DNA from: Prochlorococcus sp. AG-347-M15
GTDB taxonomy: Bacteria > Cyanobacteriota > Cyanobacteriia > PCC-6307 > Cyanobiaceae
NCBI GenBank assembly: GCA_003281185.1
Contig: QCCS01000007.1
Location: 1 to 64,000, forward strand
Direction of reading: 5' to 3'
DNA length: 64,000 nucleotides
The translations under genes were made by a program, and so were the position numbers. Under the pieces are notes generated by a model. The model worked only from the letters and a program-made list of their open reading frames with translations, did not search any database and had not been told where the DNA came from. Below, one piece after another: positions 20,696 through 29,377 of the stretch. Every line of letters starts with the position of its first letter. The stretch's first letter is position 1.

Positions 20696-22120
20696 CTATC
20701 TTCCGCCAACAGTAATTGAATCAACCTTAATATGAGGTTGGCCAACAGTTACGTTGACACTTCCGCTAATAGATCCACAGAATCCAGGAGCCAATTCGAG
20801 GTCATTTCCGCACATTGATATTTTTGGCATAACTTCTTTAGCCTCACCAATCAAAGTTGCTCCCTTTACTGGATTAGTTAATTTTCCATTTTTAATAAGA
20901 TATCCTTCTTCTACTGCGAAATTAAATTGTCCTGTAGCACCTACACTGCCACCACCCATGGATTTGCAGTAAAGACCATCACTAATACTATTGATTAAAT
21001 CCTCTTTCGAGTGCTCACCTTGAGCTATGTAAGTATTTCTCATTCTAGAAGCTGCAGCAAAAGAATAATTTTGTCTTCTTCCACTTCCTGTTCTTTGATG
21101 GCCAGTTCTTAATTCACCAGCTCTGTCGGATATAAATTTTTTTAAAATTCCATCTTTTATAAGAACCGATTTTTCGGGTTCCATACCTTCATCATCTACT
21201 GATAATGAACCAAAGGATCCTTCTGATATTCCTTCATCTATTGCTGTTACAGATTCATGTGCAATTTTTTCATTCAATTTATTCTCAAATGGTGTTGTTC
21301 CTCTCTCTATTTGGGTAGTTTCAAGTAAATGACCGCATGCTTCGTGAAAAATAACGCCACCAAATTTATTAGCTAATACAACAGGCATTTGTCCCGCATC
21401 AACGTAATCGGCATACAACATATTCATTGAACTTTCAAACACATCATTAGCTGCTTGTTCGTGATCCCACAATCCAAATTCATTAGGAATTCCTGATGAT
21501 CCAAATCTTCTGCTACCACTAGATCTATATTGGGCATCACTAGCAATTACATTGAGTCCAACTGTTTGATGCAACCTAATATCAGAGACATAGGTTCCAT
21601 CGCTGGAAGCTATAATTACTTCTTGCAGATTTCTTGAGTAACTACCTTTTCTAGTTATTATTTTATTATTTTTTTTAAGAGACTTAGTGCTAAGTAAAAG
21701 TTTTTCACTAATCTCATGAATGGATGGTACTTCATTAATCCATTTTTTCTTGGATAAACTATAGTCTCTGAATTCATCTAAACCATTAAATACTTCTCTT
21801 TTATTGTTTTCTTTTATTTCTAACATCTCAATAGCTTGGGATACCGATCTAATCAAGCCATGCTTTGTTAAGTCATTTGTACTTACAAATCCATCCTTTT
21901 TGTCTTTGAATATTCTAATACCTGCACCCTTTCCAAATGATGGACTAACACTTGTAATGAAATCCTCTTCAGCTAGCACACTTGAATTATCAGTATTCTC
22001 AATAAATATTTCTATAAAATCGGCCCCAAGCCCGATCCCGTAGAAAATAATTTCTTCTAATAAATCTTTGTTGCAACTACCAAAAACTATTTCATTTGAT
22101 TTGATTTGTGACGAAAGCAT
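20696..22120 (-). CDS. tldD: TldD metallopeptidase subunit
   Basis: The 474-residue catalytic subunit of the TldD/TldE peptidase. The zinc-binding HEACGH is at residues 259-264 (VIFHEACGHLLE). It is followed by the conserved SLSVDDEGMEPEKSVLIKDG and GSGRRQNYSFAAASRMRNTY, and the C-terminal CGSISGSVNVTVGQPHI. Full length. It is the first gene of the tldD-tldE-fmt run. Substrate in picocyanobacteria is not known to me. Confidence 0.95.
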   Translation of the reverse strand: MLSSQIKSNEIVFGSCNKDLLEEIIFYGIGLGADFIEIFIENTDNSSVLAEEDFITSVSPSFGKGAGIRIFKDKKDGFVSTNDLTKHGLIRSVSQAIEMLEIKENNKREVFNGLDEFRDYSLSKKKWINEVPSIHEISEKLLLSTKSLKKNNKIITRKGSYSRNLQEVIIASSDGTYVSDIRLHQTVGLNVIASDAQYRSSGSRRFGSSGIPNEFGLWDHEQAANDVFESSMNMLYADYVDAGQMPVVLANKFGGVIFHEACGHLLETTQIERGTTPFENKLNEKIAHESVTAIDEGISEGSFGSLSVDDEGMEPEKSVLIKDGILKKFISDRAGELRTGHQRTGSGRRQNYSFAAASRMRNTYIAQGEHSKEDLINSISDGLYCKSMGGGSVGATGQFNFAVEEGYLIKNGKLTNPVKGATLIGEAKEVMPKISMCGNDLELAPGFCGSISGSVNVTVGQPHIKVDSITVGGR

Positions 22121-22151
22121 ATGAGTCTATAAATCTTCTCTGTTTAAAAGA

Positions 22152-23324
22152 TTATCTAATCGAAGGTTGGAAATCTTTGCTATCTAGAGGTTTTAATAAG
22201 TATAGTCTTAATAACTGGTAACCGTTTGATAAATATTTAGGTAATTTTTTTAAAGTTTTAGATACTTTATTTCCATCACTGTTTGCAATATCAGAAAGAA
22301 CCTTATTATTCTCTACTATTTTATCTAATCTTCCATAAAAAGATTTATCATTAACGTCCATCACTACTGGGAAAACTCTAGCTGCAGTTTCATTTGTTTT
22401 ATTGATAACAAACTGGTCGTAATCTCTGGCATCTAAACCTAAAGAACTGTAGAAATCTTTTTTAATTCCCAAATCCCTTGCATACATAGTTGCGAATACA
22501 GCTAATAGAAAGAACCTAGACCATAACTTGGATGTTAATGGATGATTATTCAAAAAATATCTAAACCTATGGAAGTAGTCAAATAATGGGTGTGTAAAGG
22601 TAGAGCCGCCAATAGTAATTTTTTGGCTTAAAGATTTAACAGTACGTGGCTGTGCTTTCATTAATGCGTCAAAGAAATCCCCATGTCTATTTTCATCTTG
22701 ACACCAATTTTCAAAGTAATTAAATAGTGGAAAAATTTTGCTATCAGGGTTCTTTTCGAGATGCCTATAAATTGCTATGTATCTCCAATAACCTATTTTT
22801 TCGGATAAATAAGTAGCGTAAAAAATACTTCTTGGTGGGAAATAAGTGTAATCTTTATTGGCTGTTAAAAAACCCAAATCTAACTGAAGTCCAAAGTCAC
22901 TCATTGATTTATTTAAAAAACCTGCATGTCTTGCTTCATCTCTGGCCATATGAGCAAAGCATTCTGCAAGTAGAGGGTTTTTGACTTTAATTCTCTTACT
23001 AAGTTCCTTATATAGTAAAAAACCTGAAAATTCTGAAGTACAACTTCCTTCTAGAAAATCAACAAAAAGCTCTCTTGTCTCAGGATCTAATTTTTCTGCA
23101 GCTCCTTCAAATTCACTATTTCTTACAAAATGATGTCTATTGTAATCTTTCCTGAATTCCTCACATATAGCTTCCAATTCTTCCTCGTTTATTGATAAAT
23201 CCATATTTTCCATAGCCTCAAAATCTGTTGTATAGAATCTTGGGGACAAAATTGTTTCTTTTGCTGGTATCTTTCCGTTATTAATATCTTTTTTATTTTT
23301 TGATTCAACAGTTGATTGAGCCAT
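22152..23324 (-). CDS. acsF: Mg-protoporphyrin IX monomethyl ester (oxidative) cyclase
   Basis: A 390-residue diiron monooxygenase (AcsF/CycI/ChlE) that forms the isocyclic ring of chlorophyll with O2. Diiron ligands sit in two ferritin-like ExxH motifs: [10 protein letters not shown] and [20 protein letters not shown]. The N-terminus [19 protein letters not shown] is typical. Full length and on the minus strand. With chlH and hemJ it is one of three chlorophyll/heme-branch genes in the window, though they are not adjacent. Confidence 0.98.
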   Translation of the reverse strand: MAQSTVESKNKKDINNGKIPAKETILSPRFYTTDFEAMENMDLSINEEELEAICEEFRKDYNRHHFVRNSEFEGAAEKLDPETRELFVDFLEGSCTSEFSGFLLYKELSKRIKVKNPLLAECFAHMARDEARHAGFLNKSMSDFGLQLDLGFLTANKDYTYFPPRSIFYATYLSEKIGYWRYIAIYRHLEKNPDSKIFPLFNYFENWCQDENRHGDFFDALMKAQPRTVKSLSQKITIGGSTFTHPLFDYFHRFRYFLNNHPLTSKLWSRFFLLAVFATMYARDLGIKKDFYSSLGLDARDYDQFVINKTNETAARVFPVVMDVNDKSFYGRLDKIVENNKVLSDIANSDGNKVSKTLKKLPKYLSNGYQLLRLYLLKPLDSKDFQPSIR

Positions 23325-23404
23325 TTTTTATTCGGTTTATTAATACTATTATTTACTATGATTTGTATTTTCGAGGAAAAAGTTAACTTGGTGTTATTGT
23401 TTTT

Positions 23405-23992
23405 CTAATTAATTCCTATTAACTTTTGCCCATTCAATCTTTGAAGTACTCTTGAAATAATTAATTTAAGGGTAATTCTTTTTTCGTCAATAAGAAAAGA
23501 TTCAATAATACTTGGTTTTTGATTAGGTTTTGATATAGAAATACTTTTTAATGAACTAATGTCATCTTTCTCAAAGGATAACCAAAAGTTACACGTATCT
23601 CTAATTTCACAATTTATTACCCAACATTTATCCCCTGCAATAGGTCTATTTGTGTTTGTGAGGTTAATATTGTTTATTTCTAATCCTCTTTGATTAATTT
23701 CCTCAGTGAGTGAAGGAATTAGGTGTATGTTAATAAATTCTTGAAAAGGCTTTTTCTCTACTGGGAGTTCTTTTTTAGGTTTTGCTATAGGTTTTTCGGG
23801 AGTATTAATTTCATTTTTTATAACAACTTTAGTAGCAGAATCACCATTATTTATATCCATATTGATAACTTTTTCTGATTTAGGAACATTTATTTCCTCA
23901 GAGTTTGATTTAGTTGCGTTGTCAGATATTTCTTTATTTACCTCATTATTTTTGTCTAAATTTTCTTCCATAAAAAAAACTATTTGTTCCAT
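23405..23992 (-). CDS. DUF2996 family protein
   Basis: Up to 195 residues. The first 80 are low complexity and charged (Lys, Glu, Asn), followed by a conserved domain from KKPFQEFINIHLIPSL to PSIIESFLIDEKRITLKLI and SRVLQRLNGQKLIGIN. The ending FLIDER-ITL...VLQRLNGQK is what I associate with DUF2996. The Met at residue 8 (position 23971) is an equally good start. Unknown function; probably soluble. No close operon partner. Confidence 0.8.
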   Translation of the reverse strand: MEQIVFFMEENLDKNNEVNKEISDNATKSNSEEINVPKSEKVINMDINNGDSATKVVIKNEINTPEKPIAKPKKELPVEKKPFQEFINIHLIPSLTEEINQRGLEINNINLTNTNRPIAGDKCWVINCEIRDTCNFWLSFEKDDISSLKSISISKPNQKPSIIESFLIDEKRITLKLIISRVLQRLNGQKLIGIN

Positions 23993-24030
23993 TATAAATT
24001 AAAAAAAACATTTTTAATTAATTTATTTTT

Positions 24031-24474
24031 CTACCAATCATTATCAGCATTATCCCAGTCATCTTTAATATCTTGATTTGAATAACTTTGATCTTTTTTA
24101 AAATTATCATTATTCATATTTTTGACTACTCTGTAATTAACAGAAATTGTTGGTTGAGTTTCTCTAATATCCCTTTGTGGGGGCATCTCAACGTTTGGTT
24201 CCATTTCTTCCTGATTATTATTAGATACAAAATCATCTTCCACATTTTCGAAAGTATTTTTTTTGAAACTAGTACTAGTAATTGTTGTATTCAATAAAGT
24301 GCTTACAAATAAACCAGAAAAAAATGAAATACTGATTAACTTACCAATACTTACTTCTTGGAGAGTCCATTTAAAGTATCTAAATGAAGTCTTCTGATTA
24401 TTATTTGTATATAATAAAATTTGAAAGATAATTATTAATAAAAGAGTTATAAGTAAATATTTTTTCTTAAACAT
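24031..24474 (-). CDS. Hypothetical membrane-anchored protein
   Basis: A 147-residue protein with two N-terminal hydrophobic segments, YLLITLLLIIIFQILLY (about 6-22) and ISIGKLISIS-like IGKLISISFFSGLFVSTLL (about 43-61). A hydrophilic, Asn/Asp-rich tail with no cysteines follows. The layout resembles small two-helix LapA-like envelope proteins, but the similarity is only architectural. Function unknown. Confidence 0.7.
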   Translation of the reverse strand: MFKKKYLLITLLLIIIFQILLYTNNNQKTSFRYFKWTLQEVSIGKLISISFFSGLFVSTLLNTTITSTSFKKNTFENVEDDFVSNNNQEEMEPNVEMPPQRDIRETQPTISVNYRVVKNMNNDNFKKDQSYSNQDIKDDWDNADNDW

Positions 24475-24541
24475 AATTATAAAAAGTTATCTTAAATTTT
24501 TTTTGGTTAATATTTCCATAATATATTTTGTGAAAATTTAT

Positions 24542-26764
24542 TTATGTTAATTCTAAATCAATTTGATATTTAAGAATATCGACTTTTATTATTTTTACTT
24601 CTATTGCATCTCCAACTTTATATGATTTTTTAGATTTTCTTCCAATTAATAGATTTTGCCTTGACCTGTATTCATACCAATCATTATTAAGAGTGCTGAC
24701 GTGTACTAAACCCTCTACATTTAGTTCTGATATCTCAACAAAGAAACCATATGTTTGCACTGATAATATAAACCCACTATAGATGTTACCAATTAATTTT
24801 TCTGCTTTTCTTACTTTTTTTATATTTATCATATTAAATTTATATTGGTTAACTTTGTTCTTAAATTCATTAAGTTTATCTATTACAAACTTGTTAAATA
24901 ATATTTCGAGATTTTTTGATATTGATGAATTAAATATATCCAAATTTACTAAATCTAATGAATTACTTTGCGATAAATTGGATACATTTATATTATATTT
25001 CTTTGATTTTTTACCATTTATTATCATATTAAAAATACAGTACTGATTTATAAGATTTGTGAAGTCAAATCCAGGAATTGTCCATGGAGAAATAAATAAT
25101 TTTTCTGATTCATCATTATCAAGACCCTTAGATATCAACGTTATTTCATTGTCCTTAAATTCATTAATTAGAAGTTTATGTAAGATTCTTTTTTTATTAT
25201 CGTCGCCACATAATTTAATTACTTGACTAAATGTCAAATTGCCATCTTCATTAAGCTCTACATCATTATCAATAAATTCTGAATATTTGATAATTTCATT
25301 AGCATTGATGTAATCTATTCCATTTGAGATGTATCCTGCACTTTTTAAGCCATATTGATTTGAATGTTTGAACCATATTAAATTAGCTTCATATAGTATT
25401 GGTGAAAGGAAAGTTTGGCAATCTTTTTTATTTAATGATTCTAAATATCCTTTTGAATATTCAGCTGGATTGTGAATAAAAAATTCTTCTAGTGCGTCAA
25501 TCTTATTTAGTGGCGCAGGAAATTCCACCTTACCATCCAAAAGATGGTTTTCTCTGAATGAACATGAAATTTCTAGTATTTTATCTAAATCGTCGATATA
25601 TTCCTTTATAGGTTTTAATACCCGAGAGGTTATTCTTGATTTACTTTTTCTAGATAGAAGCGCGTCAGTATGATCACTTCCAACAATAAGAGAGCATTTT
25701 ACTAAAGTAAGATGAAATGACCAATCAATTATTTCATAATCACTATTTAAATTCACACAGAGGCTTATTGCTTCATTCTTTTCACCAAATTTAAATTCAG
25801 AATCATTTCTTATGGATTCACCAAGATAGTTTTGCCAATCATTTAATAATGGTAATGATTCAAAGCCTTTGAATAATATTTCTAGAGATTTTTTACTATT
25901 TAGATCTACTCTTTCTGCAAGATTATTTGTATGTATCCATAATTTAGTATTTTTATTTTTTCCCTGCTCTATTTGAATCATTGGGAGCATTGGAGAATTA
26001 TTCGAATTCCAACTTTTGAATAAATAAGAGTTTTTATCTGTAAGGTCTATCCTCTCCCTTTGTTCAATTTTTTTTGATTCAATATTATTTAAATCATATG
26101 ATTTAACGATATTGCTTTTAGAAAAAACAAAGTCTGTATCATAGTCTTCATTATTGTTTAGTTGTAGTTCTTGTATCACATGACCTAGTCCTTCTTCTTG
26201 ACCTATGGGAAATCTATCGATCTCAACTTTTACTATATTCTTATTTTCTGGATTGAAAGTGTATTTTTTATTCTCTTTTGGAAGTTTAATTTTAGAAAGG
26301 ATCCTATCGTCTATTGGGATTGCATATACATCATTGTTTATTATTTCTACTTTAGAAAGAAGTATTTGATTTGATCTTTCAAGAATACAATCAACTATTC
26401 CTTCAGGTGATCTTCTTCTATATCCCTCTTTTATTATCCTTACTAAAACTTTATCTCCATTCCATGCATAGTTAAGTAGATTTTCTTTAATGTAGATATC
26501 TTCTTTGTCTTTTCCTCTTACAGCAAAGCAATAGCCTTTGCTACTACATCTTATTTTGGCGACAAGATGATCATTATCCTTTATGCAGGTATATTCATCA
26601 TTTTCATTTTTATTAATTATTTCAAGTTTTTCTAGAGCTGTTAAAGCAATATCTAATTTATCCTTATCAGATTTCTTTGTTATTTTTAATAATCTGCATA
26701 ATTTTTTATATTCTATCCCTTCTGACTGATTAAGATTATCAATTATTGAAGATGATGTGAACAT
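24542..26764 (-). CDS. RNase R/II-like protein with degenerate RNB active site
   Basis: A 740-residue protein with RNase R architecture. It has an N-terminal helical region and a cold-shock-like RNA-binding domain (about 65-125, CSSKGYCFAVRGKDKEDIYI then NGDKVLVRI). The RNB region (about 225-640) includes KLWIHTNNLAERV, and a C-terminal S1 domain follows (about 660-740, YGFFVEISELNVEGLVHVS). The catalytic Asp cluster of active RNB enzymes (DxxxxxDxDD, expected about 30 residues before KLWIHTNN) is missing; the site reads SWNSNNSPMLPMIQIEQ. It may bind RNA without cutting it. A second, motif-intact RNB protein is at 41315-42499. Confidence 0.85.
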   Translation of the reverse strand: MFTSSSIIDNLNQSEGIEYKKLCRLLKITKKSDKDKLDIALTALEKLEIINKNENDEYTCIKDNDHLVAKIRCSSKGYCFAVRGKDKEDIYIKENLLNYAWNGDKVLVRIIKEGYRRRSPEGIVDCILERSNQILLSKVEIINNDVYAIPIDDRILSKIKLPKENKKYTFNPENKNIVKVEIDRFPIGQEEGLGHVIQELQLNNNEDYDTDFVFSKSNIVKSYDLNNIESKKIEQRERIDLTDKNSYLFKSWNSNNSPMLPMIQIEQGKNKNTKLWIHTNNLAERVDLNSKKSLEILFKGFESLPLLNDWQNYLGESIRNDSEFKFGEKNEAISLCVNLNSDYEIIDWSFHLTLVKCSLIVGSDHTDALLSRKSKSRITSRVLKPIKEYIDDLDKILEISCSFRENHLLDGKVEFPAPLNKIDALEEFFIHNPAEYSKGYLESLNKKDCQTFLSPILYEANLIWFKHSNQYGLKSAGYISNGIDYINANEIIKYSEFIDNDVELNEDGNLTFSQVIKLCGDDNKKRILHKLLINEFKDNEITLISKGLDNDESEKLFISPWTIPGFDFTNLINQYCIFNMIINGKKSKKYNINVSNLSQSNSLDLVNLDIFNSSISKNLEILFNKFVIDKLNEFKNKVNQYKFNMINIKKVRKAEKLIGNIYSGFILSVQTYGFFVEISELNVEGLVHVSTLNNDWYEYRSRQNLLIGRKSKKSYKVGDAIEVKIIKVDILKYQIDLELT

Positions 26765-26836
26765 GATCTAAATGAAATTATAAATTAATTTAGGGGTATA
26801 CACTTCATTATTACACCTTATTATCCAAGCTTAAAA

Positions 26837-27148
26837 CTAATTATTTTCTTTCTTTTCTTTTTCTTCATTCTCGATGGTGAATGAGTTTATAAAAAGCCTT
26901 ATACCAATGATGAAAAATGTAATGGAAGCTATTGACTTAAGAACTACTTCGGGTAAAAAACTTGAAATAGAACCACCTGTTAAAGCTCCTAGTAAGCTTG
27001 CAAAAACAAGTGCCGAAGAAGATCCTAGAAAAACTGCTAATGGTTTATTTGAAGTCCCACTTATAGTTAAAGTAGCTAGTTGAGTTTTGTCACCTAATTC
27101 AGCTATGAAAACGGTTAGAAATGTTGATAGTAATAAACTTAAAACCAT
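26837..27148 (-). CDS. UPF0016/GDT1-type cation transporter, half-protein B
   Basis: A 103-residue three-helix protein carrying the family signature E-x-G-D-K-T in FIAELGDKTQLATLTISG. UPF0016 (TMEM165/Gdt1/Mnx) members exchange Mn2+ or Ca2+ across membranes; most are one chain with two copies of this repeat. Here each repeat is its own gene, and this start directly abuts the stop of half-protein A. The two probably assemble as a heterodimer, with Mn2+ export or thylakoid loading as the likely role. The C-terminal tail is Glu/Lys-rich. Confidence 0.9.
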   Translation of the reverse strand: MVLSLLLSTFLTVFIAELGDKTQLATLTISGTSNKPLAVFLGSSSALVFASLLGALTGGSISSFLPEVVLKSIASITFFIIGIRLFINSFTIENEEKEKKENN

Positions 27149-27475
27149 TTATAAATAATTTTTGAATGTTTCATAAGCTAAAAATATACTAATCAATATC
27201 ATTAGAGCTCCAGTAAATAAGGCAAATTTGCTAGGAGATATTTTTTTTGATACCCACTTACCAATAAGAACGCCTACTATGCTAGAGCTTATTAATGCTA
27301 GAGAACTTCCAAGAAAAACAACTATTGGCTTGCCCGATTCAGCAGAAAGCATTAATGTGGCTATCTGAGTTTTATCGCCAAGTTCAGCAATAAAAATTGT
27401 TGTAAAAGTCGTTATAAATATTGAAAAAAAACTTTTTTCTAGATTGTTTTCTTTTTTTTCTAATTTACTATTCAT
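27149..27475 (-). CDS. UPF0016/GDT1-type cation transporter, half-protein A
   Basis: A 108-residue partner of the preceding entry, with the motif FIAELGDKTQIATLMLSAES and three hydrophobic helices. Its charged N-terminus (MNSKLEKKENNLEK) is cytosolic by the positive-inside rule. It overlaps the YkgJ-like gene by four bases and abuts half-protein B with no gap, so the three genes are probably translated together. Confidence 0.9.
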   Translation of the reverse strand: MNSKLEKKENNLEKSFFSIFITTFTTIFIAELGDKTQIATLMLSAESGKPIVVFLGSSLALISSSIVGVLIGKWVSKKISPSKFALFTGALMILISIFLAYETFKNYL

Positions 27476-27819
27476 TTTTCTGAAACAGCGATTCTAAAAG
27501 TTTTCATCTCTTTACTTTGGTATCCATAATTTGATGAAATATGTTGTTTGCAGCAATCTATTAAAAATTTATCACCAGATTTCAAATATCCTTTAAATGA
27601 AGTTGAAAATTCACTTACCCTGCAAAAATGTGGTCTGGTTTCATAAATTAAGCATTTTTTATTTTCTCTGTCTAGATTTTTACACCAACCATCTTTAGCC
27701 GTCATCGAATTTATCAAAGCTATATCTTCTTTGTTAAGTTTGTTAGCCAAATCACTTCTTTCGTTCAAGTCGAATTTACAACAAGCTCCACAATTTTCTA
27801 TACATGTCCATGATTTCAT
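27472..27819 (-). CDS. YkgJ-type cysteine-cluster (zinc/iron-chelating) protein
   Basis: A 115-residue protein starting MKSWTCIENCGACCKFDLNE, the CxxxCxxCC cluster of the YkgJ (CxxCxxCC) family; further cysteines (WCKNLD, KKCLIYE, HFCRV, DCCKQH) complete the set. Family members are thought to bind zinc or an iron-sulfur cluster. It overlaps the first transporter half-gene, which suggests a link to metal handling, but that is inference. Confidence 0.85.
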   Translation of the reverse strand: MKSWTCIENCGACCKFDLNERSDLANKLNKEDIALINSMTAKDGWCKNLDRENKKCLIYETRPHFCRVSEFSTSFKGYLKSGDKFLIDCCKQHISSNYGYQSKEMKTFRIAVSEK

Positions 27820-27901
27820 AATTTAATTCAATCTTGTAACGTATCAGTACAGTTTCGACATTTATTTGTAAAAATAGTATCACAAAACATATTCATTAAT
27901 C

Positions 27902-27979
27902 ATGGCAACACTTATTCCTTTGGCTGTAGTTGCGTTAGCAGGACCAGCAATAATTGCTTTAGTATTTTACCGTAAATAA
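27902..27979 (+). CDS. psb30: Photosystem II protein Psb30 (Ycf12)
   Basis: A 25-residue peptide, MATLIPLAVVALAGPAIIAL then VFYRK, which is a single membrane helix. The pattern AGPxIIxL followed by a basic C-terminus resembles the end of Psb30/Ycf12 of other cyanobacteria. Psb30 sits near cytochrome b559 and stabilises photosystem II. It is shorter than the roughly 33-residue Psb30 elsewhere, so an unrelated one-helix peptide remains possible. Confidence 0.65.
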   Translation: MATLIPLAVVALAGPAIIALVFYRK

Positions 27980-27991
27980 GAAAAATTCTTT

Positions 27992-28756
27992 TTGGTGACT
28001 TATCTGGAGGGTGTTTATTGGGATTTAGATGGTACCATCGCAAATACTGAACTAGAGGCCCATTTACCTGCTTTTAATAATGCTTTCAATGACCTTGGTA
28101 TTGATTGGAATTGGGACACTAATAAATATATAAAACTTCTGAAGATAAATGGGGGCAGAAATAGGATTGCTTACTACGCTAAATCTAATAATGATAATTT
28201 CTCAGAAGATTTAATTCTCAAAATTCACGAAACTAAGCAGTTTCATTATTTAGATATTATAAAAAAAAATTGCGTTACTTTAAAAACTGGTGTTTTTAGA
28301 TTAATAAATGAATTACATAGAAAAAAAGTAAGACAATTTATTGTTACTTCAAGTTCAAGAATTCAAGTCAATCTACTTGTTGAATATCTTTTTAATGGCT
28401 TCAACCCTTTTGAGTTCATTATTTCAAGCGAAGACGTTGAATTAAAGAAACCAAATCCATTACCATATTTAAAGGCAATTCAATTAAGTGGTATAAACAA
28501 AAATAACTCAATTGTTTTTGAAGACTCTAATCCAGGATTGAAATCTTCCTTGGCAGCTAACTTGCCAACAATATTTGTTCCTTCAAATATCCCAATTATT
28601 CTTGAGGAAAATATTAAATTAGATTGTATTTTAGACACTCTTGGTGATCATAATAATGTGGCAAATGTAATTAAAGGCCCTAAACTAAAAAAATCATATG
28701 TTGACTATAACTTTTTAAGTGATTATTTAGTGTCTTTTAGTAATGCAAAAAACTAA
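27992..28756 (+). CDS. HAD-superfamily phosphatase/phosphoglucomutase-like
   Basis: A 254-residue protein with HAD motif I VYWDLDGTIANTELEAH (nucleophile Asp), motif II TSSSRIQV, a motif III lysine in VELKKPNPLPYLKAI and motif IV VFEDSNPGLKSSLAA. The cap and order match CbbY/GPH-like phosphatases of small phosphorylated metabolites; the substrate is unknown. The start is TTG 27992 or GTG 27995. The end overlaps ycf20 by 14 bases. Confidence 0.88.
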   Translation: MVTYLEGVYWDLDGTIANTELEAHLPAFNNAFNDLGIDWNWDTNKYIKLLKINGGRNRIAYYAKSNNDNFSEDLILKIHETKQFHYLDIIKKNCVTLKTGVFRLINELHRKKVRQFIVTSSSRIQVNLLVEYLFNGFNPFEFIISSEDVELKKPNPLPYLKAIQLSGINKNNSIVFEDSNPGLKSSLAANLPTIFVPSNIPIILEENIKLDCILDTLGDHNNVANVIKGPKLKKSYVDYNFLSDYLVSFSNAKN

Positions 28757-29069
28757 TTTTTCAAGAATTACCTACCAGTTAAATAATTTATTTTTTGGTT
28801 TTTTAAGTGATACTTGGAGAACAAAATCTATTAGTCTAATATCTGTTTTGACAGGTTATTTTTTGTTCGCAAATTTTATTACAAAATTTATATCTGAAGG
28901 TAAAAATGAGTTGATCATGGTCCCAATAATTATTATTTTTATTGAAATCATTATAAGAATTAAACCTGCCGCAAGTTCAAAGTTTTATTATCTATGGACC
29001 GTTGTAGATAAATTAAGAATTGGTGCAATTTATGCCGTTATACTTGAAGCATTTAAATTAGGATCTTAA
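28743..29069 (+). CDS. Ycf20-like protein (DUF565)
   Basis: A 108-residue membrane protein matching Ycf20/DUF565: RITYQLNNLFFGFLSDTWRTKSISLISVLTGYFLFAN, with the W-R-x-x-SxxLxS and LxGYFL patterns of the family, then helix-rich LIMVPIIIIFIEIIIRI. Ycf20 relatives in algae are linked to thermal dissipation of excess light; in cyanobacteria the role is not established. It overlaps the HAD gene. Confidence 0.85.
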   Translation: MQKTNFSRITYQLNNLFFGFLSDTWRTKSISLISVLTGYFLFANFITKFISEGKNELIMVPIIIIFIEIIIRIKPAASSKFYYLWTVVDKLRIGAIYAVILEAFKLGS

Positions 29070-29072
29070 AAG

Positions 29073-29246
29073 CTACTCTTCTTCTTCTTCTTCTTCGAGA
29101 GGATAAACAAATCCTTGAGCTTTCCCAGTTAAAACTGATTTACCTAAAGATATAGCTTTTTGAGCTGCTATTGCTGCTTTTCCTTTCCAAACAGCGTGCC
29201 TTTGGTTCCTCTTGCTCTTTGATTTTTTCTTCTTTGGTACAGCCAT
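29073..29246 (-). CDS. rpmF: Ribosomal protein bL32
   Basis: A 57-residue bL32: the N-terminus [20 protein letters not shown] is the family hallmark, followed by [21 protein letters not shown] and an acidic tail of seven Glu. No zinc-binding cysteines are present, as in many cyanobacterial L32. It is divergent from the FtsH-like gene over 131 bases and converges with ycf20. Confidence 0.96.
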   Translation of the reverse strand: MAVPKKKKSKSKRNQRHAVWKGKAAIAAQKAISLGKSVLTGKAQGFVYPLEEEEEEE

Positions 29247-29377
29247 TCTGTTTATTTATTTCCATATAATAATATAACCTTTAACTGGTTATCTCCAAAA
29301 CTTTTGAGTATATTTTGTTTATATACGTCAATTTTTTAAATAAGCATATATGCTTTATTAATCACTTATAAAGATTA

